Source of the DNA: Amycolatopsis iheyensis
GTDB lineage: Bacteria > Actinomycetota > Actinomycetes > Mycobacteriales > Pseudonocardiaceae
DNA: 64,000 nucleotides
Assembly (NCBI RefSeq): GCF_024703995.1
Contig: NZ_JAMXQV010000011.1
Coordinates: 237,491 to 301,490 of the forward strand
Direction of reading: 5' to 3'
The first letter of the stretch is position 1. Every line of letters starts with the position of its first letter. Shown piece by piece: positions 1 to 8,009 of this stretch. Both the position numbers and the translations under genes were made by a program. A model generated the notes under the pieces. It was not told the origin of the DNA, made no database searches, and was given only the letters and a program-made list of their open reading frames with translations.

Positions 1-312
1 ACGCCGATGGCGTTGCTGCCGGTGGCCGCGCTGATGGAGCTGGGCTTCCTGCTCGGCCGACGCCGGGGGTGGCGCGCGGGCCGCGTTTCGGTGCTCGTCG
101 GCGGGATCGCCGGGCTGCTGATCGGGCTCAGCCTGCCGCTGCAGCGGACGATGCTCTACACCGGCGCGCACGTGCCGCCGGCCTGGTACCTGACGACGAC
201 CGCCGTGCTCAGCGGTCTGCTGGGGCTGCTCGGCGGGTTCGCCGGGTGGCGGTTCGGCGGGATGCTCTGCCTGCTGGCGCCCGCGAAGAAGGGGGAAACC
301 GCTGATGCGTAA
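1..312 (+). CDS. Small membrane protein, probably 5'-truncated by the window edge
   Basis: The frame is open from base 1, with an ATG at position 7, so the true start may lie outside the window. The visible ~101 residues hold two or three hydrophobic stretches, separated by an Arg-rich loop (LLGRRRGWRAGR), and end in a short charged tail. The stop TAA overlaps the start of the next gene by 8 bp, which suggests translational coupling with the secreted protein at 305. I do not recognise the family; an integral membrane partner of the downstream exported protein is an inference. Confidence 0.6.
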   Translation, partial: TPMALLPVAALMELGFLLGRRRGWRAGRVSVLVGGIAGLLIGLSLPLQRTMLYTGAHVPPAWYLTTTAVLSGLLGLLGGFAGWRFGGMLCLLAPAKKGETADA

Positions 313-850
313 GGCACTTATGGCTCTAGCTGCCGTGGCCGGGCTGCTCTTCGCCACCGCCGCGCCGGCGAACGCCTACGAGCCGGTCAACATCGTGCAC
401 ACCGAGCACGTGCAGGCCGGGCCGTACGGGATGACGATCGGGTTCAGCACCTGGCCGCTGAAGGCCCAGCAGTCGCTGGACTTCACGTTCATCCCCGACG
501 GCGGGATCGAGGACAAGTCCGGCACGCTCACGATGATCAACCCGGAGGGCGGCAAGAACCGGACCCAGCCGCTGGTCCGCCACCCGCGCAAGCGCGACGT
601 CTGGGGCCTCGACGTCCGGTCGATGCCGCGGCCCGGCGAATGGACGTTCCACTTCACCGTCAACGGCCCGGCCGGCACCGGCGCGGGCGACCTGCGCGCG
701 CTGCCGGTGCTGGAACAGCCGGGGCCGCCGATGGGCCTCAGCTGGGCGATCAGCACACTGCCGTTGATCGGCCTCGTGGTCCTGGTGGTCGTGGCCTGGC
801 GCCGGACCCGCGGCCGGCTCCGCGGCGGTGAGCTTCCGGCAATCGGGTGA
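305..850 (+). CDS. Secreted, C-terminally membrane-anchored FixH/YtkA-like protein
   Basis: 181 residues. An N-terminal signal peptide (MRKALMALAAVAGLLFATAAPANA) is followed by an extracytoplasmic beta-rich domain of about 110 residues that resembles FixH/YtkA-like or CopC-type immunoglobulin folds (phrases such as GPYGMTIGFSTWPLKAQQSLDFTF and PRPGEWTFHFTV). A C-terminal transmembrane helix (about 150-168) and an Arg-rich cytoplasmic end follow. The start at 305 overlaps the upstream membrane gene. Proteins of this architecture are often near copper or oxidase functions, but nothing here proves a metal role; the family assignment is moderate. Confidence 0.7.
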   Translation: MRKALMALAAVAGLLFATAAPANAYEPVNIVHTEHVQAGPYGMTIGFSTWPLKAQQSLDFTFIPDGGIEDKSGTLTMINPEGGKNRTQPLVRHPRKRDVWGLDVRSMPRPGEWTFHFTVNGPAGTGAGDLRALPVLEQPGPPMGLSWAISTLPLIGLVVLVVVAWRRTRGRLRGGELPAIG

Positions 851-890
851 GATTCCCCTCACAATCAGCACCCGGGCGTATCCGGGGCGT

Positions 891-932
891 CGTGACGGCC
901 TCCTTCTCCATAGCGGGAAGGGGGCCGTCACG
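891..932. terminator. Bidirectional hairpin between convergent genes
   Basis: A 16-bp stem (891-906 with 917-932, one G-T wobble) and 10-base loop lie between the plus-strand gene ending at 850 and the minus-strand DUF397 gene ending at 996. There is no long T-run, as is common in high-GC actinobacteria. Confidence 0.6.
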
Positions 933-962
933 TTCGTCGAAGATTCGAAGCTTGCACTCGGG

Positions 963-982
963 CGGGTGATCATGATCACCCG
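963..982. promoter_or_regulatory. Perfect 20-bp palindrome downstream of DUF397 gene
   Basis: CGGGTGATCATGATCACCCG is a perfect dyad ending 13 bases beyond the DUF397 stop codon. It could be an operator or simply part of the terminator region; no neighbouring regulator is an obvious partner. Confidence 0.35.
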
Positions 983-995
983 CGTGAGGGACTGT

Positions 996-1250
996 TCAGG
1001 CGGGCAGGTCGAACTGCCCGGCCTTCACGGCGACCAGGAACGCTTCCCATTCGGCGGTGTCGAAGACGAAGACGGGGCTGGTCGCGAGCTTGGTGTCCCG
1101 GACGCCGATCAGGCCTTCGCGACCGAGGTTGATCTCGACACAGCTCCCACCGTTGGGCTCACTGGCGAACGACTTCTCCCAGGCAGCCTCTTCGAACAGG
1201 GACACGGCCGTGTTCGGATCGTAATCCGCGAACGACGGATAATCCGCCAT
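996..1250 (-). CDS. DUF397 domain protein
   Basis: 84 residues covering the whole DUF397 family: an N-terminal helical part followed by the typical core SNGGSCVEINL-like segment (EPNGGSCVEINL), RDTK and FVFDTAEWEAFLVAVKAGQFD. The ATG at 1250 has a GGAGG 8 bases upstream. In actinobacteria these small proteins usually partner Scr1/BldB-linked XRE regulators that control development; such a regulator is encoded at 4364-5227, though not adjacent here. The function is inferred from the family only. Confidence 0.9.
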   Translation of the reverse strand: MADYPSFADYDPNTAVSLFEEAAWEKSFASEPNGGSCVEINLGREGLIGVRDTKLATSPVFVFDTAEWEAFLVAVKAGQFDLPA

Positions 1251-1540
1251 GGGTCGTACCTCCGAGGATCGATGGGGGGCGCGGCCGTGACCTGGTCGAA
1301 AGTACCCGCTCCCGGCTACTCAGTGTCTCAATGGAGTACGCCGCACGGCCAAGCGGGTGATCAACTAGGTCCGGCCTCGACATGAAGATTATTCCAGGAG
1401 TAGGATTAATCGCATCGGCCGGGGCGCTGGTGTCGGTGAATGACTGGCTGCCTGCGACGGGCGGTCTCCCCGAGACGCGGGCGACCGGCTGACGACCGAC
1501 CAAACCCACCACCGCAGGACCTCATGGGGGAGGAGTCAGC

Positions 1541-1672
1541 GTGATCGTCGAGGACAGCGCGCCACCCGGCGCGCACACCGTGGGCGGATCAGCCCGCGCC
1601 GCGACCCCGCCGGCCCGACCCGAAGGCGGGGAAGCGCTTTCCCGCACCGCGATCGAAGAGCTGGGGGTGTAG
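1541..1672 (+). CDS. 43-residue small protein, unknown
   Basis: A GTG at 1541 is preceded by a strong GGGGGAGGAG ribosome site (1525-1534). The frame runs 43 codons (VIVEDSAPPGAHTVGG...ending AIEELGV) to TAG at 1672, only 3 bases before the next gene. It is acidic/Pro-Ala rich with no membrane segment. The tight spacing suggests co-translation with the 84-residue protein. No family is recognised; it may be a conserved small partner or a leader peptide. Confidence 0.45.
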   Translation: MIVEDSAPPGAHTVGGSARAATPPARPEGGEALSRTAIEELGV

Positions 1673-1675
1673 ACG

Positions 1676-1930
1676 ATGGCCGTCCGGCTGAACTCGCTGT
1701 TCCGCCGCGAGGAAGAAGAACACCGCGGCCGCCGCGGCATCGGCAACGAGCTGCGGAACCGCTTCGGTTTCAGCCTGATCCAGGCGCCGCTGCGCAAGAC
1801 GACGACGTGGGCGGCCGACCAGGACCTCCCACTGCAGCGCCATTCCGACGGCGTCCGGACGACCCGGCCGCTCGAAGCGTCGATCGACCTGACGCCCCTG
1901 CTGCGCGGCCGGATCGGTTCGCGCGCCTGA
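1676..1930 (+). CDS. 84-residue hypothetical protein
   Basis: It starts 3 bases after the stop of the 43-codon ORF, so it depends on that ORF's translation or on a weak site of its own. The sequence begins MAVRLNSLFRREEEEHRGRRG and is highly charged, then has a central segment (FGFSLIQAPLRKTTTWAADQD) and ends in a basic tail. No signal peptide or membrane helix is visible. No family is recognised; a soluble cytoplasmic protein is likely. Confidence 0.5.
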   Translation: MAVRLNSLFRREEEEHRGRRGIGNELRNRFGFSLIQAPLRKTTTWAADQDLPLQRHSDGVRTTRPLEASIDLTPLLRGRIGSRA

Positions 1931-1955
1931 AGCCCTGAACTGCCGTACCACCACA

Positions 1956-1988
1956 AGAGCCCCGGTTCCCTGATGGGACCGGGGCTCT
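1956..1988. terminator. Bidirectional terminator hairpin
   Basis: A 14-bp stem (1956-1969 with 1975-1988, one wobble) and 5-base loop sit between the convergent 84-aa gene (ends 1930) and methyltransferase gene (ends 2001). Confidence 0.7.
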
Positions 1989-2000
1989 CGCCGTCGCGGG

Positions 2001-2606
2001 CTACGGTTTCCGCAGCAGCAACCGGCCCTGGCGGAAGGGCCGTTCGCCTTCGACGGCCTCGCGGTACATCCGGCCCACCTCGACCAGCCCCGCGTCCGCG
2101 GCCAGAGCCATGAGCGAGTCCAGGGGCCAGCGGTACGCCGTGGTGACTTTGTGGTCGAACTCCGAGACCGGGCCGTCCCCGGACTCGAAGAACCCCAACA
2201 GAACGTGACCGCCGGACGCCAACGTCCGGGTGAATTCGCCGAAGTACCCGGGCAGCTCGGCTGGAGGCGTGTGGATCACCGAGTACCACGACAGGATTCC
2301 GGCGAGCGAGGCGTCGGGCAGGTCCAGGGCCGCCATGGACCCGACGTCGAACCGGAGCTCCGGCCACGCCGCACGCGCCAGCGAAACCATCGCTGCCGAC
2401 ACGTCGACGCCGAAGGCCTCGACGCCCAGCGAACGCAGGTGCGCGGTCAGGTGGCCGGGCCCGCAGCCGAGGTCGGCGACCGGGCCGCGGCCGCGCACGA
2501 AGTCCGCGAACGCGGTCCACGCCGCCCGGTCCAGCGGGTCGCTGTCCCAGATCTCGCGGGCGAACTCCTGGTACTGGACGGCGACGGCGTCGTAGGCCGT
2601 GGTCAC
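2001..2606 (-). CDS. Class I SAM-dependent methyltransferase
   Basis: 201 residues with a classic Rossmann methyltransferase: motif I DLGCGPGHLTAHL near residue 48, acidic strand-2 end FGVDVS, and post-I GSMAALDLPDASLAGILSWYSVIH. The start is GTG 2606, whose GTGA overlaps the stop of the upstream PF04672-like gene (2603-2606), so the two are co-translated. The substrate is unknown; a small-molecule methyltransferase of the Methyltransf_11/25 type is most likely. Confidence 0.85.
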   Translation of the reverse strand: MTTAYDAVAVQYQEFAREIWDSDPLDRAAWTAFADFVRGRGPVADLGCGPGHLTAHLRSLGVEAFGVDVSAAMVSLARAAWPELRFDVGSMAALDLPDASLAGILSWYSVIHTPPAELPGYFGEFTRTLASGGHVLLGFFESGDGPVSEFDHKVTTAYRWPLDSLMALAADAGLVEVGRMYREAVEGERPFRQGRLLLRKP

Positions 2607-3451
2607 GGTTTGCGGCCGAGGCCGCAGATGTGCCCGACGAACGCGGGGTCGTTCGCGAGCTTCTTCGTGGCCTTGGACTCGATCTCCTCGGGGTGCCACT
2701 CCGGCAGGTACACGATGCCGGGCTCGACCAGCTCCAGGCCCTCGAAGAACTCCGAGAACTCCGCGCGCGAGCGCAGGTGGATCGGTGTGCTGGACTTCGT
2801 GTACTGCTTGATGATCGACTCGCGGCTCTCGGAGTCGGCCATCGCCGCCATGCCGTCGCTGGTCAGGTGCGAGGACAGGAAGTACGAGCCCTTCGGCAGC
2901 AGCGACAGGTACTTCTGGATGGTCTGGGCCACCGGCTCGTCCGGGCCGAGGAAGTACAGGACGCCGACCATGATCAGGCCGATCGGGCGGTTCGGGTCGA
3001 GGACGCCGGTGTCGAGCGCGCGCTTCCAGATGTCGGCCGGGTCGCGCAGGTCGCCCTGCAGCACCGCGTGCCGGTCGGCCACGCCTTCCTTCTCCAGCAG
3101 GATCTGCGAGTGCGCGACGGCGACCGGCTCGTTGTCGACGTACACGCACCGCGCGTCCGGGTTCACCGCCGCGGCGACCTCGTGCACGTTGCCGACCGTC
3201 GGCACGCCCGAGCCGAGGTCGAGGAACTGGTCGATGCCGTTGCGCGCCAGGTACCGGACGCCGCGGCCGAGGAAGTCGCGGCCGACCCGGGCGACGGTCT
3301 TGATCATCGGGAAGGCCTTGACGGCCTGCTCGCCGAACTGCCGGTCGATGGCCCAGTTGGCGTCGCCGCCGAGGAACCAGTCGTAGATGCGGGCCGCGTT
3401 CGGCCGCTCGAGGTCCACGCCTTCGGGGGCCTCGGGATCCTGCGTCGTCAT
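2603..3451 (-). CDS. SAM-dependent methyltransferase, PF04672 (DUF574) family
   Basis: 282 residues; the actinobacterial S-adenosyl methyltransferase family is recognised from its diagnostic opening (LERPNAARIYDWFLGGDANWAIDRQ), FLDLGSGVPTVGNVHEVA (SAM loop) and YVDNEPVAVAH. ATG 3451 is supported by GGAGGA upstream and overlaps the stop of the homologous upstream gene (ATGA, 3448-3451). Members are abundant in Streptomyces and Pseudonocardiaceae, often beside DUF397 or XRE genes; substrates are generally unknown. Confidence 0.88.
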   Translation of the reverse strand: MTTQDPEAPEGVDLERPNAARIYDWFLGGDANWAIDRQFGEQAVKAFPMIKTVARVGRDFLGRGVRYLARNGIDQFLDLGSGVPTVGNVHEVAAAVNPDARCVYVDNEPVAVAHSQILLEKEGVADRHAVLQGDLRDPADIWKRALDTGVLDPNRPIGLIMVGVLYFLGPDEPVAQTIQKYLSLLPKGSYFLSSHLTSDGMAAMADSESRESIIKQYTKSSTPIHLRSRAEFSEFFEGLELVEPGIVYLPEWHPEEIESKATKKLANDPAFVGHICGLGRKP

Positions 3452-4284
3452 TTCCGTCCTCCAGGCTTGCGGCCGACACCGCCGACCACGCTCGCGAGGG
3501 GGACCGGGGCGGCGCCGGGCTCGGGGCGCCACTCTCCCACAGGCACGATCCCGGGGTCGACGACGTCGAAGTTACCGAAGAACGCGGCGATCTCGTCGAG
3601 CGACCGGGAAACCGCCGGCGAGCTCGACCGTTCGGACAGCTTCACCAGCCGCCGGATCTGCGCCAGCTCGTCGCCCTCGACGCCGGTTTCGGTCGCGTGC
3701 GAGAGCACGTACGCCGAGCCCGGCGCCAGCAGCGTCCGGTAGTCGCGGATGGCCTCGCGCACGCCGGTGACGTCGGGCAGGAAGTGCAGCACGGCCACGC
3801 TGAGCAGGCAGATCGGCCGGTCCGGGTCGAGCACGCCGGTGGCCAGCGCTGCGGTCCAGACCTCGTGGGCGTCCCGCAGGTCGGCGTGCAGCACGGCGTG
3901 GCGTCCGGGGTCGCCTTCCTCGTCGAGCAGGATCCGCCCGTGCGCGACGGCCACCGGCTCGTTGTCGACGTAGACGCAGCGGCTGTCGTCGACGAGGTCC
4001 TCCGCCACCTCGTGCACGTTGCCGGCGGTCGGGATGCCGGAGCCGAGGTCGAGGAACTGCGTGATGCCTTGGGCGACGCAGTAGCGCACCGCCCGGCCGA
4101 GGAAGTCGCGGTTGCCGCGGGCGAGCGCCTTCGCCAGCGGGAACGCCTGCACCGCCTGCTCGCCGTACTGCCGGTCGATGGCCCAGTTCGCGGTGCCGCC
4201 GAGGGCCCAGTCGTAGATCCTCGCGACGTTCGGCCGGTCGAGATCGACGGCGTCGGGGAGGAAGTCGGGGTCCACGATGTCCAC
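3448..4284 (-). CDS. SAM-dependent methyltransferase, PF04672 family (paralogue)
   Basis: This is a close paralogue of the gene at 2603: LDRPNVARIYDWALGGTANWAIDRQ, FLDLGSGIPTAGNVHEVAE, YVDNEPVAVAHGRILL. The start is uncertain: GTG 4284 gives an N terminus matching the paralogue's length, GTG 4275 has a better purine run upstream, and TTG 4305 gives the longest version. It is the first gene of a three-methyltransferase overlap unit. The tandem pair probably arose by duplication. Confidence 0.85.
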   Translation of the reverse strand: MDIVDPDFLPDAVDLDRPNVARIYDWALGGTANWAIDRQYGEQAVQAFPLAKALARGNRDFLGRAVRYCVAQGITQFLDLGSGIPTAGNVHEVAEDLVDDSRCVYVDNEPVAVAHGRILLDEEGDPGRHAVLHADLRDAHEVWTAALATGVLDPDRPICLLSVAVLHFLPDVTGVREAIRDYRTLLAPGSAYVLSHATETGVEGDELAQIRRLVKLSERSSSPAVSRSLDEIAAFFGNFDVVDPGIVPVGEWRPEPGAAPVPLASVVGGVGRKPGGRK

Positions 4285-4363
4285 TTCCGGTGGATTCCAG
4301 CGCAACAGAAGGACTCTACCGAAAGTTGTTCACCGGCCGGGATAGCTGGGAGGGCCGTTCGCC

Positions 4364-5227
4364 CTATTGGAGCTGCTGCATCTGGCCGCGGTAACCCTCC
4401 GCGAGCTCCTTGAGGAACTGCCGGGTCTCCTGCCGCTCCAGCGCGGCGCCCCGCAGCCGGTCCCACGAGTCGACGAAGATGTTGAAGTCCTTGACGTCGT
4501 CGAGGTACAGGCCGCCGGCCGAGTGCTCGATGTAGACGAAGTCCCGGGTGCGGTCCGGGAAGCGCATGATCGTGAAGTCGTTCGGCACCGCGGCCAGCCG
4601 CGCGCCGAAGGGCAGCACGTGCACGTAGACGCGCGGGTGCCGCTCCAGCGAGAGCAGGTGCTCGACCTGGTCCAGCATCACCGCGGGCGCGTACCCGCCG
4701 GGTGCCCGGCGCAGCGCGCCCTCGCTGATGATGAAGCGGTAGTACGGCGGCTGCTGCTGCTCGAACACCGCCTTGCGGTCGAGCCGGTTGCGCACCAGCG
4801 ACGTCACGTCCGTGGCGCCGGCTTCGGTGAACTGCTTGAGCATGTAGTGCTCGGACTGCAGCGGACCCGGGATGCGCTCGCCGTGCCAGGTGAGGATCTC
4901 CGCGGCCGCGGGTTCCAGGTCGGTGAAGGTGCGGAACCAGTGCGGGACCACCGAGCGGTAGCCCGACCAGTGACCGCGCTGCCCGGCGGCGGCGCGCGCC
5001 AGGTTCATCAGCGTGTCGGCCTCTTCGCCGTTGATCCCGAACGCGTTCAGCATGGAGCGCACATCCCCGAGCTTGACCCCGACGGCACCGGACTCGATCT
5101 TGTTGACCTTGCCCTGGGTGCAGCCGAGGACCTCGGCGACCTGCTGCTGTGTCATCCGCGCCGCGGTGCGGGCATGCCGGAGCTCGTTTCCGAGCTGCTT
5201 CCGGCGCGAGGTGACGGTGCTGGCCAT
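4364..5227 (-). CDS. XRE-family regulator with DUF5753 (Scr1-like)
   Basis: 287 residues. The N-terminal helix-turn-helix (residues ~10-65) includes LRHARTAARMTQQQVAEVLGCTQGKVNKIESG; the rest matches the DUF5753 ligand/partner domain (ILTWHGERIPGPLQSEHYMLKQF, ...YIEHSAGGLYLDD). ATG 5227 was chosen over an upstream in-frame TTG 5254 because GGGAGAG lies just before it. Such regulators usually act with DUF397 proteins; the DUF397 gene at 996 is a plausible partner on this segment. It lies directly upstream of the methyltransferase unit on the same strand. Confidence 0.88.
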   Translation of the reverse strand: MASTVTSRRKQLGNELRHARTAARMTQQQVAEVLGCTQGKVNKIESGAVGVKLGDVRSMLNAFGINGEEADTLMNLARAAAGQRGHWSGYRSVVPHWFRTFTDLEPAAAEILTWHGERIPGPLQSEHYMLKQFTEAGATDVTSLVRNRLDRKAVFEQQQPPYYRFIISEGALRRAPGGYAPAVMLDQVEHLLSLERHPRVYVHVLPFGARLAAVPNDFTIMRFPDRTRDFVYIEHSAGGLYLDDVKDFNIFVDSWDRLRGAALERQETRQFLKELAEGYRGQMQQLQ

Positions 5228-5463
5228 CGCCCTGCTCTCCCGGACCACTACCAAGCGACGACGGCCACCGGCCGCCGTCGCACGCGAACTATCGAACCCA
5301 CCCAGGCTAGTACTTCACCTTGCGGATCTCGATGATGACATCGCGCAGCGTTCCAGGAAACGCCGCGGAATGCCAGTCACCTGGGAGATCACTCGCCTGG
5401 ACCAGTGAAATTCCGAATTATTCCGCCAACCGGCGGAGCCCGGGCTCGGGCATAGTGAGCGCC

Positions 5464-6384
5464 GTGACCGATCGCTCGCCCTCCGCCGCCGCCGTCACCC
5501 GGCTGGCCGACCAGGCCCACGGCTACGTTCAGCCGGACGGCTCCTGGTACATCAACAACTGCGGGTTCGTCGACGCCGGCGACCACACCGTGCTCATCGA
5601 CACGTGCTCGACCGAGCGCCGCACGCGCGCGCTGCTGGCCGCCGTCGAGGCGGCCGGCGGCGGCCCGGTGACGACCTTGGTCAACACCCACCACCACGGC
5701 GACCACACGAACGGCAACTACCTGGTCGAGGGCGCGGCCGTGCTGGGCCACCGCAAGACGCGGGAGCTGATGGTCGCCGAGGGCATCCAGACGTTCGAGG
5801 GGATCTTCGTCGGCAGCGACTGGGGCGAGCTCGAGTCGCGGCCGCCCGAGGTGGTGTTCGACGACCGGCTGACCGTGCACGCCGGCGACGTCACCCTCGA
5901 GCTGATCCACCCCGGCCACGCCGCCCACACCACCAACGACGTCCTGGTCTGGCTGCCCGGGCAGCGCGTGCTGTACGCCGGTGACCTGGTGTTCAACGGC
6001 GGCAGCCCGTTCGCGTTGATGGGCTCGGTGGCCGGCTGGCGCAAGGGGCTCGACATCATCCGCGAACTCGAGCCCGAGGTGATCCTGCCCGGTCACGGCG
6101 GCCCCTGCGGACTCGACGTGGTGGACAAAGTGGACGAATACCTCGAGTTCGTCCAGCGGACGGCCGAACGCGGGAAGGCCGCCGGGCTGTCCCCGCTGGA
6201 GGCGGCGAAGGAAGCCGATCTCGGTGAGTTCGAGTCCCTGACCGAGCAGGAGCGGCTGCCGGGGAACCTGCACCGCGCGTACGCCGAACTGGACGGCGCC
6301 GAGTGGGGTGCGGACATCGACCTCGTCGCCGCCGTCACGGACATGGTCGCGATCAACCGCGGCCCGATCCGCTGCTTCTCCTGA
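5464..6384 (+). CDS. MBL-fold metallo-hydrolase
   Basis: 306 residues with the metallo-beta-lactamase metal site THHHGDH (residues 75-81), a later HPGHAAHTTNDVLVW histidine, YAGDLVFNGG aspartate and LPGHGGP histidine, so the full two-metal ligand set is present. A C-terminal helical extension (EYLEFVQRTAERGKAAG) is typical of a cyclase/hydrolase-like subgroup. The start is GTG 5464; GTG 5455 is an alternative 9 bases upstream. The substrate is not predictable. It is transcribed divergently from the Scr1-like regulator. Confidence 0.85.
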   Translation: MTDRSPSAAAVTRLADQAHGYVQPDGSWYINNCGFVDAGDHTVLIDTCSTERRTRALLAAVEAAGGGPVTTLVNTHHHGDHTNGNYLVEGAAVLGHRKTRELMVAEGIQTFEGIFVGSDWGELESRPPEVVFDDRLTVHAGDVTLELIHPGHAAHTTNDVLVWLPGQRVLYAGDLVFNGGSPFALMGSVAGWRKGLDIIRELEPEVILPGHGGPCGLDVVDKVDEYLEFVQRTAERGKAAGLSPLEAAKEADLGEFESLTEQERLPGNLHRAYAELDGAEWGADIDLVAAVTDMVAINRGPIRCFS

Positions 6385-6469
6385 ACTGAGTGAGCCGTCG
6401 CTCCGTGGCCTCCCATGAGGCCTCGATCGGACTAGGGTCTGAATCGAGAGAGTCGTTGGAAGGATGCGG

Positions 6470-7909
6470 ATGAGCAAGAAGGCGAGCATCGGGGTCACCG
6501 GGCTGGCGGTCATGGGCCGCAACCTGGCCCGCAACCTGGCGCGGCACGGCCACACGGTGGCCCTGCACAACCGGTCCGAGGAGCGGACCCGGGCGCTGGT
6601 GGAGCAGTTCGGCGACGAGGGCGACTTCATCCCGGCGTACTCGGCGCAGGAGTTCGTCAACGCGCTGGAGCGGCCGCGGCAGGTCGTGATCATGGTCAAG
6701 GCGGGCGGCCCGACGGACGCCGTCATCGAGGAGTTCGCGCCGCTGCTCGAAGCGGGCGACGTGATCATCGACGCCGGCAACGCGCACTTCGCCGACACGC
6801 GCCGCCGCGAGAAGGCGCTGCGCGAGCGCGGGCTGCACTTCGTCGGCAGCGGCGTCTCGGGCGGCGAGGAAGGCGCGCTGCACGGGCCGAGCATCATGCC
6901 CGGCGGCTCGAAGGAGTCCTACGAGTCCCTCGGCCCGCTGTTCGAGGACATCTCGGCGAAGGTCGACGGCGAGCCGTGCTGCACGCACATCGGCGCGGAC
7001 GGCGCCGGGCACTTCGTCAAGATGGTGCACAACGGCATCGAGTACGCCGACATGCAGCTGATCGCGGAGTCGTTCGACCTGCTGCGGCACGCGGGTGGCT
7101 ACTCCCCCGCCGAGATCGCCGAGGTGTTCCGCACGTGGAACACCGGCCGGCTCGACTCCTACCTGATCGAGATCACCGCCGACGTGCTCGCGCACGTCGA
7201 CAGCGCGTCCGGCAAGCCGTTCGTCGACATCGTCGAGGACGCCGCCGAGCAGAAGGGCACCGGCCGCTGGACGGTGCAGATCGGCCTCGACCTGGGTGTC
7301 CCGATCTCGGGCATCGCCGAGGCCGTCTTCGCGCGTTCGCTGTCCGGCTCGAAGCCGCTGCGCGCGGCGGCCCGCGGCCTGGGCGGCCCCTCGGCTTCGC
7401 CGCTCACGGGCTCGTCGCTGGAGCGCTTCGCCGACGACGTCGAGCAGGCGCTGTACGCGTCGAAGGTCGTCGCGTACGCGCAGGGCTTCAACCAGATCCA
7501 GGCCGGCGCGACGGAGTACGGCTGGGACATCGACCTCGGCAAGGTCGCCTCGATCTGGCGCGGCGGCTGCATCATCCGCGCGAAGTTCCTGAACGACATC
7601 ACCTCGGCCTACGCCGACGAGCCCGCGCTGCCGACCCTGCTCACGTCGGGTGGCTTCCGCAAGGCGGTCGAGGACGCGCAGGACTCGTGGCGTTCGGTGA
7701 TCTCGACGGCGGTCCAGCTGGGCATCCCGACGCCGGGCTTCTCGACGGCGCTGGCGTACTACGACGGCCTCCGCGCCGAACGCCTGCCGGCGGCTTTGGT
7801 GCAGGGCCAGCGCGACTTCTTCGGGGCGCACACCTACCGCCGCGTCGACCGCGAAGGTTCGTTCCACACGGCCTGGGCCGCCGACGGCCGCCCGGAGTCC
7901 GAAGCCTGA
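6470..7909 (+). CDS. gnd: 6-phosphogluconate dehydrogenase, decarboxylating
   Basis: 479 residues, the normal length of the long Gnd class. The N-terminal NADP fold has GVTGLAVMGRNLARNLARHGH and HNRSEERT. The catalytic region has GVSGGEEGALHGPSIMPGG and KMVHNGIEYADMQLIAE, and the C-terminal domain has GRWTVQIGLDLGVPISGIAEAVFARSLS and the conserved FNQIQAG. The enzyme converts 6-phosphogluconate to ribulose 5-phosphate, CO2 and NADPH in the pentose phosphate pathway. ATG 6470 is preferred to ATG 6464 because the GGAAGG site (6457-6462) is correctly spaced only for the former. Confidence 0.97.
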   Translation: MSKKASIGVTGLAVMGRNLARNLARHGHTVALHNRSEERTRALVEQFGDEGDFIPAYSAQEFVNALERPRQVVIMVKAGGPTDAVIEEFAPLLEAGDVIIDAGNAHFADTRRREKALRERGLHFVGSGVSGGEEGALHGPSIMPGGSKESYESLGPLFEDISAKVDGEPCCTHIGADGAGHFVKMVHNGIEYADMQLIAESFDLLRHAGGYSPAEIAEVFRTWNTGRLDSYLIEITADVLAHVDSASGKPFVDIVEDAAEQKGTGRWTVQIGLDLGVPISGIAEAVFARSLSGSKPLRAAARGLGGPSASPLTGSSLERFADDVEQALYASKVVAYAQGFNQIQAGATEYGWDIDLGKVASIWRGGCIIRAKFLNDITSAYADEPALPTLLTSGGFRKAVEDAQDSWRSVISTAVQLGIPTPGFSTALAYYDGLRAERLPAALVQGQRDFFGAHTYRRVDREGSFHTAWAADGRPESEA

Positions 7910-7915
7910 GCCGGT

Positions 7916-7962
7916 GCTGCTCTGATCGGGAAGACCCCCTGGTCCATCCCGATCAGAGCAGC
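7916..7962. terminator. Strong bidirectional terminator hairpin
   Basis: Perfect 16-bp arms (7916-7931 and 7947-7962) around a 15-base loop sit directly after gnd. On the minus strand the same stem contains the stop codon of the 18-residue micropeptide. Confidence 0.8.
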
Positions 7963-8009
7963 GTCACCAGCAGCAGCGCGAGCAGCACGGTGGCCAGCAG
8001 CGGCCTCAC
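7953..8009 (-). CDS. 18-residue hydrophobic micropeptide coupled to the Clp-N gene
   Basis: GTG 8009 overlaps the TGA of the Clp-N-domain gene (GTGA, 8006-8009). The frame reads VRPLLATVLLALLLVTLL and stops at 7953, inside the terminator arm. It is a near-pure Leu/Val/Ala transmembrane helix with one N-terminal Arg. The exact GTGA coupling and coherent hydrophobicity favour a real product, but such a short frame can arise by chance. A membrane effector or anchor co-produced with the regulator is speculative. Confidence 0.4.
   Translation of the reverse strand: MRPLLATVLLALLLVTLL

Noticed and set aside
326..979. Long minus-strand frame opposite the FixH-like gene
   Set aside because: It is an Arg/Pro/Ala-rich shadow of a well-supported signal-peptide protein and has no ribosome site.
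2151..3386. Plus-strand frame over the methyltransferase operon
   Set aside because: It is antisense to three clearly recognisable methyltransferase genes and has low-complexity composition.
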